Shown piece by piece: positions 26,390 to 35,385 of a stretch of 64,000 nt of DNA. Both the position numbers and the translations under genes were made by a program. The stretch spans positions 62,001 to 126,000 of the forward strand of contig CAZEJB010000005.1 of assembly GCA_964512635.1 (NCBI GenBank), given 5' to 3'. How positions within the stretch are numbered: position 1 is the first letter of the stretch; every line of letters starts with the position of its first letter. Under the pieces are notes generated by a model. That model made no database searches. It saw only the letters and a program-made list of their open reading frames with translations, and had not been told where the DNA came from. This DNA comes from JADZFO01 sp964512635 (GTDB lineage: Bacteria > 4484-113 > JAFGCY01).

Positions 26390-26603
26390 ATTCCGCCTGA
26401 GTCCGCCATTGTACTGTAAGTCGTATGCCGCCGGCCCGGCGTTCACGCGCCGTGCTGCGGCCGATGGCCATACCTGCGCTTCCAATGAAACGACGGCTTC
26501 ATGGCGGGCAGGTTTGAAGCCGGTTAAAGTTGCACGGCGCAGCTTTATTAGTCATCCCTGTTAGGCTAGAATCGCCAATCCGACCGTCTGGGGAGCGGCA
26601 ATC

Positions 26604-29030
26604 ATGTGCAAGCGTCTGTTATCAATCCTGGCTGTCCTGCTCAGCATAAGCGCCTGCGCGCGATCCATCAGCCCTGCCAGCCCGCCGTGGAACCCTGACC
26701 TGAACGTAGCCACTTTGGGTCCGGCGCAGCACTCTGAAACTCATGCAGCGGGTCTGGGCACCATTGCCGGCATGCCCCCTCTTCCTCTTTACCGCAGCGC
26801 TCGCGGTCTGGTGGAGACCAGTAAGGACGGCGTGCAGACCTATGCGCGCAGCGCGAGTGCTGTTGACGTGAGCCCGGTGCTGCAGCTTAGTGCCGGCTCC
26901 GGCGAATGGGTCTTTGGCGTTTGGGAGCTGCCGGCGGTCGACGAGCTGCGTTATCTTGATGTCGAGCTGACCCTGCCGCAAGCTGAACAGCAGACGGGTG
27001 GCGTTTACATCGCTTTGGCCAACTACTCAACGCAGCGCTGGGAGATCCAGGGCCAGGTTGTTAGCGGCAGGGTGCTGGAGCTTAATCCGGCCATTCACAC
27101 CTCACCAGGACTTGCGATGTATGCGGCGGTCATCGCCCATGACGGCGCCGAGGCACTGGTGCAGAAGCTCAGCCTGGTAGCCTTCCACAGCAATCTCGCC
27201 CCGAGCGCCGTGCTGGGCGCCGACTTCACCAGCGGCGATGCCCCGCTCGCCGTGCAGTTCGATGCCAGCGGCAGCACCGACCCCGAGGGCAGTATCGCGC
27301 GCTATCTCTGGGACTTTGAAGGCGACGGCGTGTTTGACGGAATCACCCTGGGTGCCAGTGCACAGCACGTCTACGCCAGCCCCGGCATCTTCAACGTCAT
27401 AGTTGCGGTTGAAGACATTGATGGCGAGCTTGGCCAGGCCAACCTTGAGATCACTGTTAACCTGCCGGGGAATACGCTGCCGGGCGCCGCGCTATGGGCG
27501 GATCCCGTGAGCGGCCAGACTCCGTTGGATGTCGGCTTCGATGCCGCGTCCTTCGACCCGGACGGGACAGTTGTGCGCCGTGACTGGGACTTCGAGGGCG
27601 ACGGCATCTGGGATGCATATGACGCCGGCGACACGATAAGCCACACCTATGCCGCCGCCGGTGCTTACACGGCGACGGTACGGGTTACGGATAACCTCGG
27701 AGCCCAGGCTGAGGACACGGTAGACATCACGGTTACGGCGGGCAACTCAGCCCCGTCGGCACAGCTGACCATTCTGCCCAACGATCTGCAGCTTGGCGAG
27801 GAGTCCCTGCTGGACGCCAGCCAGAGCAGCGACCTCGACGGCACTATCGAGCAATACGAATGGGATACCGATGGCAACGGCAGCTTCGAAACCAACAGCG
27901 GCAGCGACTCCACCATTCTCCTGACCACCGACACGCTGGGATCCTACGCTGTGCGGGTGCGCGTTACCGATGACGCGGGCGGGATGGCCATCGCCAGCGC
28001 GCTGATCAGCGTCCACGGCTGGAAGCTCACGGCTCCGGACAACGCCAACGACACCGGCTACAACAGTTGTCTCGTCCTCGTGAACGGCAAGCCGGCCATG
28101 TGTTACTACGACGCTACAGTAAGTGAAACTCACTATGTGCGGGCGCAGGACGAGGCCGGGGCCAGCTGGGGCACGCCGGTGACGCTTGGCGGCTCAACGC
28201 AATACAGCTGGATGGCCATCGTCAACGGCAGGCCGGCAATTGCTTACAGCGCTTTGACCGACATGCTCTATGTGCGCGCTCTGGACAGCGACGGCATCGC
28301 CTGGCCCGCGCCCGTCACTGTGGACTCTTCCGGGGACACCGGACTGTACAACTCCCTGGCAGTCATTAACGGCAACCCGGCGCTGAGTTACTTCAACGGC
28401 ACAACTATGGATCTGCGCTATGCTCGGGCGACGGATGCCGACGGCACAGCCTGGGACACCCCCGTCACAGTAGACTTCCTCGGCAGCACCGGCGCTTATA
28501 CCTCGCTGGCTGAGGTGAACGGCCGACCAGCCATCAGCTACTACAACGTTACGAACGGCGATCTGCGCTTTGTGCGCGGGGCTGACGCCGTCGGGCTGAC
28601 CTGGGACGGGCCGCTTACTCTCGACAGTCTGGGCACCACCGGCACCCACACCACGCTGCTGGTTGTAGCCGGAAGGCCGGCGATCTGCTATTACGACCAG
28701 GCGGACACACTGCTGCGCTTTATTCGGGCCAGCGACGCTGACGGCACAGCCTGGGGCACCGCTCTGGGCATCGGCAGCGCCGGCAGCTCTGGCCCCTATA
28801 GCTCGCTGGCCATCATCAACGGCCGCCCGGCAATCGGCCTTTACTCAGTCGGTGATCTGGCTTATGTGCGGGCCGCTGACAGCAGCGGCTCAAGCTGGGG
28901 CGCGCCGGAGCTGGTGGATACTCCCGGCGACACAGGCTGGGATCCCTCGCTGATGGAGGTCAACGGTGGCCCGGCCATCAGCTTCCTGCAGTTCTCGAAT
29001 GGCGACCTGCTCTATGCCTGGGGCTTTTAG
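26604..29030 (+). CDS. Lipoprotein with three PKD domains and a seven-repeat propeller-like region
   Basis: An 808-residue lipoprotein (lipobox SISAC) with ATG 26604 behind GGGGAG. After about 190 residues come three PKD domains (DASGSTDPEGSIARYLWDFEGDG, DPDGTVVRRDWDFEGDG, DLDGTIEQYEWDTDGNG), each a beta-sandwich used for carbohydrate or protein binding. From about residue 475 to the end, seven repeats of about 48 residues follow, each with a core like NGRPAISYY...LRYVRA.D.DG..W..PVTVD. Seven such repeats predict a seven-bladed beta-propeller. The last repeat is shorter and may close the ring with the first. Surface-exposed; ligand unknown. Confidence 0.85.
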   Translation: MCKRLLSILAVLLSISACARSISPASPPWNPDLNVATLGPAQHSETHAAGLGTIAGMPPLPLYRSARGLVETSKDGVQTYARSASAVDVSPVLQLSAGSGEWVFGVWELPAVDELRYLDVELTLPQAEQQTGGVYIALANYSTQRWEIQGQVVSGRVLELNPAIHTSPGLAMYAAVIAHDGAEALVQKLSLVAFHSNLAPSAVLGADFTSGDAPLAVQFDASGSTDPEGSIARYLWDFEGDGVFDGITLGASAQHVYASPGIFNVIVAVEDIDGELGQANLEITVNLPGNTLPGAALWADPVSGQTPLDVGFDAASFDPDGTVVRRDWDFEGDGIWDAYDAGDTISHTYAAAGAYTATVRVTDNLGAQAEDTVDITVTAGNSAPSAQLTILPNDLQLGEESLLDASQSSDLDGTIEQYEWDTDGNGSFETNSGSDSTILLTTDTLGSYAVRVRVTDDAGGMAIASALISVHGWKLTAPDNANDTGYNSCLVLVNGKPAMCYYDATVSETHYVRAQDEAGASWGTPVTLGGSTQYSWMAIVNGRPAIAYSALTDMLYVRALDSDGIAWPAPVTVDSSGDTGLYNSLAVINGNPALSYFNGTTMDLRYARATDADGTAWDTPVTVDFLGSTGAYTSLAEVNGRPAISYYNVTNGDLRFVRGADAVGLTWDGPLTLDSLGTTGTHTTLLVVAGRPAICYYDQADTLLRFIRASDADGTAWGTALGIGSAGSSGPYSSLAIINGRPAIGLYSVGDLAYVRAADSSGSSWGAPELVDTPGDTGWDPSLMEVNGGPAISFLQFSNGDLLYAWGF

Positions 29031-29068
29031 ACTCGAGCCATTCCCGGCGGTGGTACAGTTACAGACTG

Positions 29069-31219
29069 ATGACACGTCTGGTCGAAGAACTGGGACTCAG
29101 CCTGCTGGCGCAGGTCAATACGCCGGCTGATCTGAAGCGGCTCAGCCTGAAGCAGCTTCCGCAGCTCGCCGCCGAGATGCGCCGCTTTCTTCTGGCCACG
29201 CTGGATGAGACCGGCGGCCACTTCGGCGCGAATCTTGGCGTAATCGAGCTGACCATCGCCCTGCACTATGTCTTCGACAGCCCGACGGACGCCATGGTCT
29301 TTGACACCGGCCACCAGGGCTACCCGCACAAGATCCTTACCGGCCGCCGCGACGACTTCACCACCCTGCGCATGCTGGACGGCCTGTCCGGCTTTTTGCG
29401 CCGCGACGAGTCCGAGCACGATGTCTGGGGCGCCGGGCATGCCTCTACCGCGCTGCCCGCTGCGCTGGGCCTGTCGGCCGCTCGCGGCTGGGACCACCCC
29501 GGCTGGGTCGTCGCCGTCGTCGGCGACGGCGCGATGACCGGCGGGGTCAGCCTGGCCGGCCTTAACAACTCCGGCCTGGCCAAGGGCCGCCTGCTGGTGA
29601 TCCTCAACGACAACGGCATGTCGATCGCGCCGAATGTCGGCGCGATGAGCCGCTATCTGAGCCACCTCAAGCTGCGGCCGGGCATGCACCGCCTCAACCG
29701 TGTGCTCAAGCGCATGTCCGGCGGAGTGCCGCTGCTGCGCCAGCATGGCCGCAACTTCTATGACAAGGTCAAGAAGGCCCTGCACTATTTCTGGCTGCCG
29801 GGCGCCCAGGGCGCGGTCTTCGACCTGCTGGGCTTCAACTATTACGGGCCCTTCGAGGGCCATAACATCGCCGCGCTGGTCGAGCTCTTCCGCATGCTCA
29901 AGAGCTGGCCGCCGGAGCCCGACGGCAGCCCCCTGCTGATCCACGTCCGCACCGAGAAGGGCCATGGTTTCGCCCCGGCGGAGGCGGACCCCTACACCTG
30001 GCACGCCGCCAAGCCGCGCAGTATCGCACCGGAGCTGGAACGCGCCGAGCGCGAGCGCCTCGACAAGCTCAAGACCCAGTGCGCGCCCCTGCAGGCCAGC
30101 GAGGAAAAGGACAAGCTCGCCGGCCGCGCCGCCAGCAAGCCGGCCTCCACCAAGACTTACACCCAGATCTTCGCCGAGGCACTGATCGAGCAGATGCGCC
30201 AGCGCCCGGAGGTCATCGCCATCACCGCGGCGATGCCTGACGGCACCGGTCTCGACAAGGTCGGCCGCGTCTATCCCGAGCGCACGATTGATGTTGGCAT
30301 CTGCGAGGAGTTCGCGGTCAACTTCGCCTGCGGCCTCGCAGTGGAGGGCAAGCGCCCGGTCTGCGCGATCTACTCCACCTTCCTGCAGCGCGCCATCGAC
30401 CAGCTGATCCACGACGTGGCGATCCAGAACCTGCCGGTCGTCTTTGCGCTGGACCGCGGCGGCCTGGCCGGCGCCGATGGCGAAACCCACCAGGGCATCT
30501 TCGACCTGTCCTATCTGCGCATGATCCCGGGCTTCACCGTGATGGCGCCGATGGACGAGAATGAGCTGCGCAACATGCTATTCACCGCGCTGCAGCTCGG
30601 CGGCCCGGTGGCTTTCCGCTTCCCGCGCGGCAACGCGCTGGGCGTGGCTATGGACTCCAGCCCGCAGCCGATCAGGCTCGGTTCATGGTCCGTGCTGCGA
30701 CGCAGCAAGGCCTCCCGCGATAGAGCCGTCGCCGTGCTGGCTACCGGACACCAGGTCGCCGAAGCGCTGAAGGCTGCGGAAAGTCTCGCGGCCGCGGACA
30801 GCGAAGCGGGCGGCCCTGTCGACCTCACGGTGGTCAACGCGCGCTTTATCAAGCCTCTTGACGAGGCCATGCTTGGCGAACTGCTGCAAAGCCACTGCGC
30901 CCTGGTCACAGCCGAGGAGAACGTGCTGGCCGGCGGCTTTGGCGCCGGCGTGCTGGAGTGGCTGGAGCAAAGCGGCCATCTGGGCGACATAGGCCTGGTG
31001 CGCGTAGGAATCGACGACCGCTTCATCGAGCACGGCTCCCAGGAGGAGCTGCGGGCCCGCCACGGCCTCGACAGCGCCGGCATCGCCGCGGCGGTGCGTC
31101 GCGCGCTGGCTGCCGGTAGTGGTACTGCGTCGAAGACCGAGGCCGGTGGCACCGGCATGCAACCGGCGGAGAACGACGCCGAAGACCCGCGTTCACGCCT
31201 GCAGGTGGTCAGCGGGTGA
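29069..31219 (+). CDS. dxs: 1-deoxy-D-xylulose-5-phosphate synthase
   Basis: A 716-residue thiamin-diphosphate enzyme catalysing the first step of the MEP isoprenoid pathway: pyruvate + glyceraldehyde 3-phosphate to DXP. Visible motifs: FDTGHQGYPHKIL, GDGAMTGG from residue 152 with the NDNGMSIAPNVG metal site, catalytic-glutamate region GICEEFAVNFACG (about 412), DRGGLAGADGETHQG and the Dxs-specific PMDENELRNML. The start at 29069 is 9 nt from TACAGT (29054-29059), without a Shine-Dalgarno. The C-terminus carries a ~25-residue extension after the usual end. It overlaps the next gene by 4 nt. ispG, a later step of the pathway, lies at 45.8 kb. Confidence 0.96.
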   Translation: MTRLVEELGLSLLAQVNTPADLKRLSLKQLPQLAAEMRRFLLATLDETGGHFGANLGVIELTIALHYVFDSPTDAMVFDTGHQGYPHKILTGRRDDFTTLRMLDGLSGFLRRDESEHDVWGAGHASTALPAALGLSAARGWDHPGWVVAVVGDGAMTGGVSLAGLNNSGLAKGRLLVILNDNGMSIAPNVGAMSRYLSHLKLRPGMHRLNRVLKRMSGGVPLLRQHGRNFYDKVKKALHYFWLPGAQGAVFDLLGFNYYGPFEGHNIAALVELFRMLKSWPPEPDGSPLLIHVRTEKGHGFAPAEADPYTWHAAKPRSIAPELERAERERLDKLKTQCAPLQASEEKDKLAGRAASKPASTKTYTQIFAEALIEQMRQRPEVIAITAAMPDGTGLDKVGRVYPERTIDVGICEEFAVNFACGLAVEGKRPVCAIYSTFLQRAIDQLIHDVAIQNLPVVFALDRGGLAGADGETHQGIFDLSYLRMIPGFTVMAPMDENELRNMLFTALQLGGPVAFRFPRGNALGVAMDSSPQPIRLGSWSVLRRSKASRDRAVAVLATGHQVAEALKAAESLAAADSEAGGPVDLTVVNARFIKPLDEAMLGELLQSHCALVTAEENVLAGGFGAGVLEWLEQSGHLGDIGLVRVGIDDRFIEHGSQEELRARHGLDSAGIAAAVRRALAAGSGTASKTEAGGTGMQPAENDAEDPRSRLQVVSG

Positions 31220-32058
31220 ATGAAGGCGCGACTCCGCTCGCGCCCCTGGCCGGCATCGGCTGGTCGCTGACCGGCTATCTCGTGCTGCAGCTGGCGCTCA
31301 ACCTGATAAACGTGCGCTATGTGCGCAGCGCCGAACCACGTCGGCGGCCCCTGGCACTGATCATCTGCGCCTTCTGGTCCGGAGTGGCCAACGCCCTCTT
31401 CTTCATCGCCGCCGCGGTCGTGCTGCGCATCCTTGGCCTGGTCGACAACTCGGCACCCGCGCCGGGACTGGCCGGCCGCGCGCTGCTGGGCCTGCTGATT
31501 GGCCCGCTGCTGTGGTACTGGCTGGTGCTGGCTCGCGGACTTGGACGCCGGCTCTTTGGCGTCGGCGAGCTGATCTCCGCCGATGAAGCGATCCTGCGCG
31601 CGCCCCCCTCGCTGAACTATGTCTCCTGGGGCGTGATCAACCTCGCGCTGGTCCAGCCCCTCGGCCGCGAGCTCTTTGTCCGCGGCGTCTTTCTGGCCAC
31701 GGTCCAGCGCGTGCTGGCGGCGCAGATCGACTCCGGTGCGATCTGGTCCGGCCCGGCCATGTGGGGCAGCGAGTGGACCAGCGCGGCCAACGTGCCGCAT
31801 GCCGGCCCGGGCTGGGTGCTGGCCATCGCGCTGATGCTAATCGTGGACATCCTGCTGCGGATCAACATCGTCTGGCTGCCGGCCACCCTGGCCTATGGCC
31901 TGTCGATGGCCGCGCTGTTCTTCATCACCGGGGATGCGACTGCCGGCCTCTGCGCTGCCAGCGTCGCCGGCCTGATCCAGGCCCTGGTCCTGCTGCGCCG
32001 CACTCTGCAGAAGTACCGCCAGCACGAAGAAGAGCGGGAGCAGGAACTGGCGGGGTAG
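31216..32058 (+). CDS. Polytopic membrane protein, CPBP-protease-like
   Basis: A 280-residue membrane protein with about six hydrophobic segments (for example GYLVLQLALNLINV, GVANALFFIAAAVVLRILGLV, LLGLLIGPLLWYWLVLA, WVLAIALMLIVDILL). The motif GRELFVRGVFLATVQ resembles the EExxxR signature of CPBP/Abi intramembrane metalloproteases, with the first glutamate replaced by arginine; later His motifs of the family are not clear, so activity is doubtful. The GTG start overlaps the dxs stop (GTGA), so it is translationally coupled to dxs. Role unknown. Confidence 0.65.
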   Translation: MNEGATPLAPLAGIGWSLTGYLVLQLALNLINVRYVRSAEPRRRPLALIICAFWSGVANALFFIAAAVVLRILGLVDNSAPAPGLAGRALLGLLIGPLLWYWLVLARGLGRRLFGVGELISADEAILRAPPSLNYVSWGVINLALVQPLGRELFVRGVFLATVQRVLAAQIDSGAIWSGPAMWGSEWTSAANVPHAGPGWVLAIALMLIVDILLRINIVWLPATLAYGLSMAALFFITGDATAGLCAASVAGLIQALVLLRRTLQKYRQHEEEREQELAG

Positions 32059-32146
32059 AGTCGCTTGACGCTTAGTACGCACTGCGTCCGGCTAAGCGGC
32101 AGTCCGCCAAACGCACGGCCTGATTCGGGCCTTCACTCTTCGGCTG

Positions 32147-32250
32147 TTCTTAGTGTCTTCGTGCCTTGGTGGTAATCCTACTTCCAGCAGGTCTTGCCTG
32201 CGGCCGCAGGAGAAGTTGGATCCACCACGAAGGCACAAAGACACCAAGAA
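32147..32250. repeat. Large imperfect inverted repeat
   Basis: The left arm (32147-32173, TTCTTAGTGTCTTCGTGCC...) is the imperfect reverse complement of the right arm (32221-32250, ...GGCACAAAGACACCAAGAA), with about three mismatches. Inner segments also pair (ATCCTACTTCC with GGAGAAGTTGGAT). The whole can fold into one long hairpin with small side stems. Such elements occur as dispersed repeats in many environmental genomes. Confidence 0.7.
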
Positions 32251-32301
32251 ATCCAAGTGAGCCGCGCCATCTCTCCCATTGGCGACTAACCAGCCCATTC
32301 T

Positions 32302-32379
32302 TCTCCGTTGAACTCCGTTGACTCTGTTAACTCCTTTTGGATCGAGCTCCGGAATAATGCATGCGAGGACGCAAGCGCT
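32302..32379. repeat. Dispersed repeat, copy A
   Basis: The right part (32331-32379, from CTCCTTTTGGATCGAG to GGACGCAAGCGCT) matches 35598-35646 at 46 of 49 positions by my count. The left part (32302-32346) matches 60981-61025 at 39 of 45. All three copies lie in the same orientation, in intergenic DNA. Confidence 0.85.
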
Positions 32380-32453
32380 CCGGTTCCTCCGCGCACCTCG
32401 CTAACCGCGAGCGCGCCAATCCGGCTGAATCGCGCTATAGTTTCCTGCGTCCT

Positions 32454-33914
32454 ATGGAAATGCCGGTAGGCAAGCGGAGGGTTGACTGGGCTTTTGGGTC
32501 TGATGCACGTCGGCGTGCAGCGGCCCGTGCGGCGCTGCGCCGCTTATGCCCACTGCTGCTCACGCTGCTGCTTTGCCTGCTTCTGCTTCCCGGTCCTCAC
32601 AGCGCCCGCGCCGAGGATGACTGGGACAGCCCGCGCCCGGCGGACAAGCCGCCACAGGATAAACCTGCCAAGGATAAGGCTGGAAAGGAAAAGTCGGCCA
32701 AGGAAAAGCCTGCCGAGGATACGAACGCGAAGGATAAGGCTGCTGAGGACAAAGCGGCGAAAGACAAGGCGGCTAAGGACAGTGCCGCCACGGACAAGAC
32801 TGAGCCTGGGACACCAGCCGGCGAACAGACTGGTGATGAACAGACTGGTGACGAGCAGATTGGTGACGAGCAGGCTGGCGAAGGCAAGGCTGGCGACGTA
32901 AAGACCGGTGACCCAGGCGCGGAGACGGACACCGGATCAGACCCGCAGGCTGCGCCGGAAGACAGCGACGGCATGTTCCTCGACATCGAAAGTTATGACG
33001 AGGCCGCCGCCCGCCACGAGGAAGATAAGACTGCGGCCCCGGACAGCGCCTCGCCCAAGTCTGCCCTGCGCCGTCCACGGCCGCAAAGCGCCGAACAGGA
33101 GCGCACCTGGAAGCTCAACAAGACCCGCGAGGACCCCTTCCTCAACCCGCCCGGCGGCGAGATCGGCAGCGGCCTGCCCGAAAACCTGCAGCGCTACCGC
33201 CCCGCCGACTGGCTCTCCCGCGAGCTCCCCGAGGACTACAGCGTCTATCTGGCCCAGGACTCCAAGGGCAAACTGGTCGGCAGCCTGAGCCTTGCGATCC
33301 AGACGCGCAGCGATGAGGACGGCGAGCCGCTGGTTGTGCTGACCCGCAGCTGCGACTTTGGCATGCCAGCGCGCACCGAGGTCCTTTCGCTGCTCGACGG
33401 CCTGCGTCCGCGTCTTGTGCAGCGTGATGCGATCACCCAGCCCGGCGCGCCGGAGCCGCAGCTTGAAGGCGACGCGCTGGACAGCGGCCTGCTGCCGGTG
33501 CCGCACCTGCGGGTGGAGTATTTCTATGACCGGGTCACGATCATCCGCGACGCGGGTGAGGTGGCCAGCCACGAGCGCATGCGCGCCCTGCCCTTCAGCT
33601 TCGATATCCAGCAGCTTCCGCTGGTCATGCGCCTGCTGAACTACAGCGCCAAACAATGGCCCTTTGAGGCCTATGTCACGCTGCCCGAAGAGCACAGCTC
33701 GGCGCCGCTGGTGATCAAGGAAGCGCCGCTGCAGAACCAGCTTTCGGCCGAAGGCGAGAAGGTGCCCTGCCACCATGTCCGCGCCAGCATCGGCAAGCAC
33801 CAGTACGAGTGGTGGGTCCAAAAGGCCGCGCCACACCGCCTGATCCGCTTCAGCGACGGCGAGCTGACCTACACCCTCAGCGAGTACAGCCGCTCATCCC
33901 GCGGCGGCTACTGA
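32454..33914 (+). CDS. Exported protein with a Lys/Asp-rich repetitive linker
   Basis: A 486-residue protein from ATG 32454; the open frame starts earlier but there lies in dispersed repeat DNA, and TATAGT sits 12 nt before 32454. A signal peptide (LLLTLLLCLLLLPGPHSARA) is followed by about 150 disordered residues built from short repeats: KDKAAEDKAAKDKAAKD, then TGDEQTGDEQIGDEQAGE. The C-terminal ~280 residues (LPEDYSVYLAQDSKGKLVGSL ... HHVRASIGKHQYEWWVQ) form a folded beta-rich domain ending in TYTLSEYSRSS. This looks like a DUF3108- or LolA-type beta-sheet but no family is certain. The gene may be periplasmic. Confidence 0.75.
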   Translation: MEMPVGKRRVDWAFGSDARRRAAARAALRRLCPLLLTLLLCLLLLPGPHSARAEDDWDSPRPADKPPQDKPAKDKAGKEKSAKEKPAEDTNAKDKAAEDKAAKDKAAKDSAATDKTEPGTPAGEQTGDEQTGDEQIGDEQAGEGKAGDVKTGDPGAETDTGSDPQAAPEDSDGMFLDIESYDEAAARHEEDKTAAPDSASPKSALRRPRPQSAEQERTWKLNKTREDPFLNPPGGEIGSGLPENLQRYRPADWLSRELPEDYSVYLAQDSKGKLVGSLSLAIQTRSDEDGEPLVVLTRSCDFGMPARTEVLSLLDGLRPRLVQRDAITQPGAPEPQLEGDALDSGLLPVPHLRVEYFYDRVTIIRDAGEVASHERMRALPFSFDIQQLPLVMRLLNYSAKQWPFEAYVTLPEEHSSAPLVIKEAPLQNQLSAEGEKVPCHHVRASIGKHQYEWWVQKAAPHRLIRFSDGELTYTLSEYSRSSRGGY

Positions 33915-34067
33915 CAGGTAGCGGTGGGCTGCCAACGAAGAATGATCGAGCACGGATTGTTGCTTCTCAGAAGAGCTTTGCTTAACTTCTCAAATGAAAT
34001 CCGAGAGGCTTGCTCTTTTCCGTAGGTCAACCCGGTTGGCTTTATGGAGAAACAAGAACTTTACGGA

Positions 34068-34095
34068 CAAGAAAACGGGCTGCTATCGCAGCCCG
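34068..34095 (-). terminator. Intrinsic terminator of the gene at 34155
   Basis: Read on the minus strand, CGGGCTGC / GCAGCCCG forms an 8-bp stem with a 4-nt loop (arms 34088-34095 and 34076-34083), followed by TTTTCTTG. It lies about 60 nt after the minus-strand stop. Confidence 0.85.
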
Positions 34096-34154
34096 CCACT
34101 CCGAGTACCAGAATGAAGTCAGCCCTGAGAGCCTGTGCTCGCAGTACAGATGTA

Positions 34155-34844
34155 CTAGTCCTGACTGCGAAACTCGAAGTAGATTCTGCTCATGATGACT
34201 GAGTTCTCTCCGTACATCCTTACGTAGAATGGTGGAGTAAGCAGTTCGATTGGAGTCTCCTCGCCAGTTGCTGGATTCACTCGCACGTGGCGGCGTAGTG
34301 CGTTGTCCATCAGTACGTCTTTCTCGCAGAGCTCATTGATTTCACTCTCACTGAGAACCTTGATGAACAAGTCGCCAGAGGAAAACTCAGCAGAGGTGAG
34401 CTTGGCAACCTGATCGGTTATTGGGTTTCTGAGCCAGGCCATTACCCCTGCGTTGACACTATTGGGTTGCCAGGCAACCGTTTTGACCATCTCGATGTCC
34501 AGAGTCGGAGGAATGCTGGCATGCCGCGAGTAGTAGGCAGTCACATGTGCCATGACATCTTTCCACCAGGCGGTGCGTCCATAGCCCTCAGCTGAAGAGC
34601 TTGTGCCTTCGAGCATGTAACGCTCGATGTTTGACAGTGTAGACGCCGCAGGATACGGCGTGTTAAATGTCACGTCGCCGAAGCTGTACTCGGCTGGTGT
34701 TCCGTAGTTTGGGTCACCGTAAGCCTGGTCAACTTCGTTTGCTGGCAAAGTTTCTGCCGGATGGGCGAAAGCCGAGGTGGCTAAAGCGCCAAGCTGCAGC
34801 ATGAAAGCGACGATTGTCACTAAAACCGGGTTTGAGACGCGCAT
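34155..34844 (-). CDS. Exported protein of unknown function, lower GC
   Basis: A 229-residue protein with a Sec signal (LVTIVAFMLQLGALATSAFA). The mature part begins HPAETLPANEVDQAYGD and holds no recognised motif; features include YYSRHASIPPTLDIEMVKTVAW and a C-terminal beta-rich end (PPFYVRMYGENSVIMSRIYFEF). Start ATG 34844 follows GGAGGG. Codon use is clearly less GC-rich than in most of the window, as for the next gene, so both may be recent arrivals. It has its own terminator. Confidence 0.75.
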   Translation of the reverse strand: MRVSNPVLVTIVAFMLQLGALATSAFAHPAETLPANEVDQAYGDPNYGTPAEYSFGDVTFNTPYPAASTLSNIERYMLEGTSSSAEGYGRTAWWKDVMAHVTAYYSRHASIPPTLDIEMVKTVAWQPNSVNAGVMAWLRNPITDQVAKLTSAEFSSGDLFIKVLSESEINELCEKDVLMDNALRRHVRVNPATGEETPIELLTPPFYVRMYGENSVIMSRIYFEFRSQD

Positions 34845-34876
34845 AGTACCCTCCAGTTGACATTATGGTGCCCGTA

Positions 34877-35218
34877 CTATGAGTACGGGCAGATATCACA
34901 GTACTCTTCTTCACCGTAGATTTCGGTGTACTTAGGACAAGCTGGCCCTTGGCAGAGGCAGTTGACCCAGTCGTGATCCTGGTATGGATAGTGAAAGCAT
35001 GGGTTTGGGCAGTCTTCCACTGCTCCTTCGCGGCAGGTGTAATGAACATAGCCGAAGGACTGGAAGCAGTTGTGAACTACAACAGAGCCATTCGGACAGT
35101 GGAACACGCAGTCCCCGGTTCGGTAGCCAAGCTCAACCACTTCCCAGCTGAGGCTGTCGCAGGTGTAGCTGGCCTGACCAATTCCTGGCAGGCCAATTGC
35201 CAATGCAGACGCTATCAA
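34877..35218 (-). CDS. Cysteine-rich exported small protein, start apparently frameshifted
   Basis: A 113-residue open frame from TTG 35218 with twelve cysteines in about 95 mature residues, several in pairs or near pairs (CLCQGPAC, DICPYS). Such proteins are usually disulfide-stabilised secreted factors. The TTG start has no Shine-Dalgarno, and its signal peptide is short. By contrast, ATG 35241 has AAGGAT upstream and reads MTKLTVAV then stops. A one-base frame change would join it to IASALAIGLPGIGQA, giving a perfect signal peptide. I infer a frameshift or sequencing error in the start region. Confidence 0.65.
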   Translation of the reverse strand: MIASALAIGLPGIGQASYTCDSLSWEVVELGYRTGDCVFHCPNGSVVVHNCFQSFGYVHYTCREGAVEDCPNPCFHYPYQDHDWVNCLCQGPACPKYTEIYGEEEYCDICPYS

Positions 35219-35268
35219 ACTGCTACAGTGAGTTTAGTCATAAGCCATCCTTAGTCCAGTAGGACGAC

Positions 35269-35291
35269 TATATATATATATATATATATAT
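35269..35291. repeat. (TA)11 microsatellite
   Basis: Eleven uninterrupted TA units plus one T, unusual in such GC-rich DNA and likely length-variable. Confidence 0.95.
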
Positions 35292-35385
35292 CAAAAGTCA
35301 AGCCCAACACGATGAGAACAAACGCTTTTCTCGCGACGCAGGTGAGTGAAGCGTCGGTTTCAGGCTTCAAGCACCTGACTCTGCT

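Larger units (their letters stand above)
32059..32453. other. Non-coding interval made of repeats, with a promoter at its end
   Basis: No gene is credible here. The interval holds an imperfect inverted repeat (32147-32250), a dispersed repeat unit (32302-32379), and close to the end a TATAGT hexamer (32436-32441) about 12 nt before the ATG at 32454. Confidence 0.7.
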
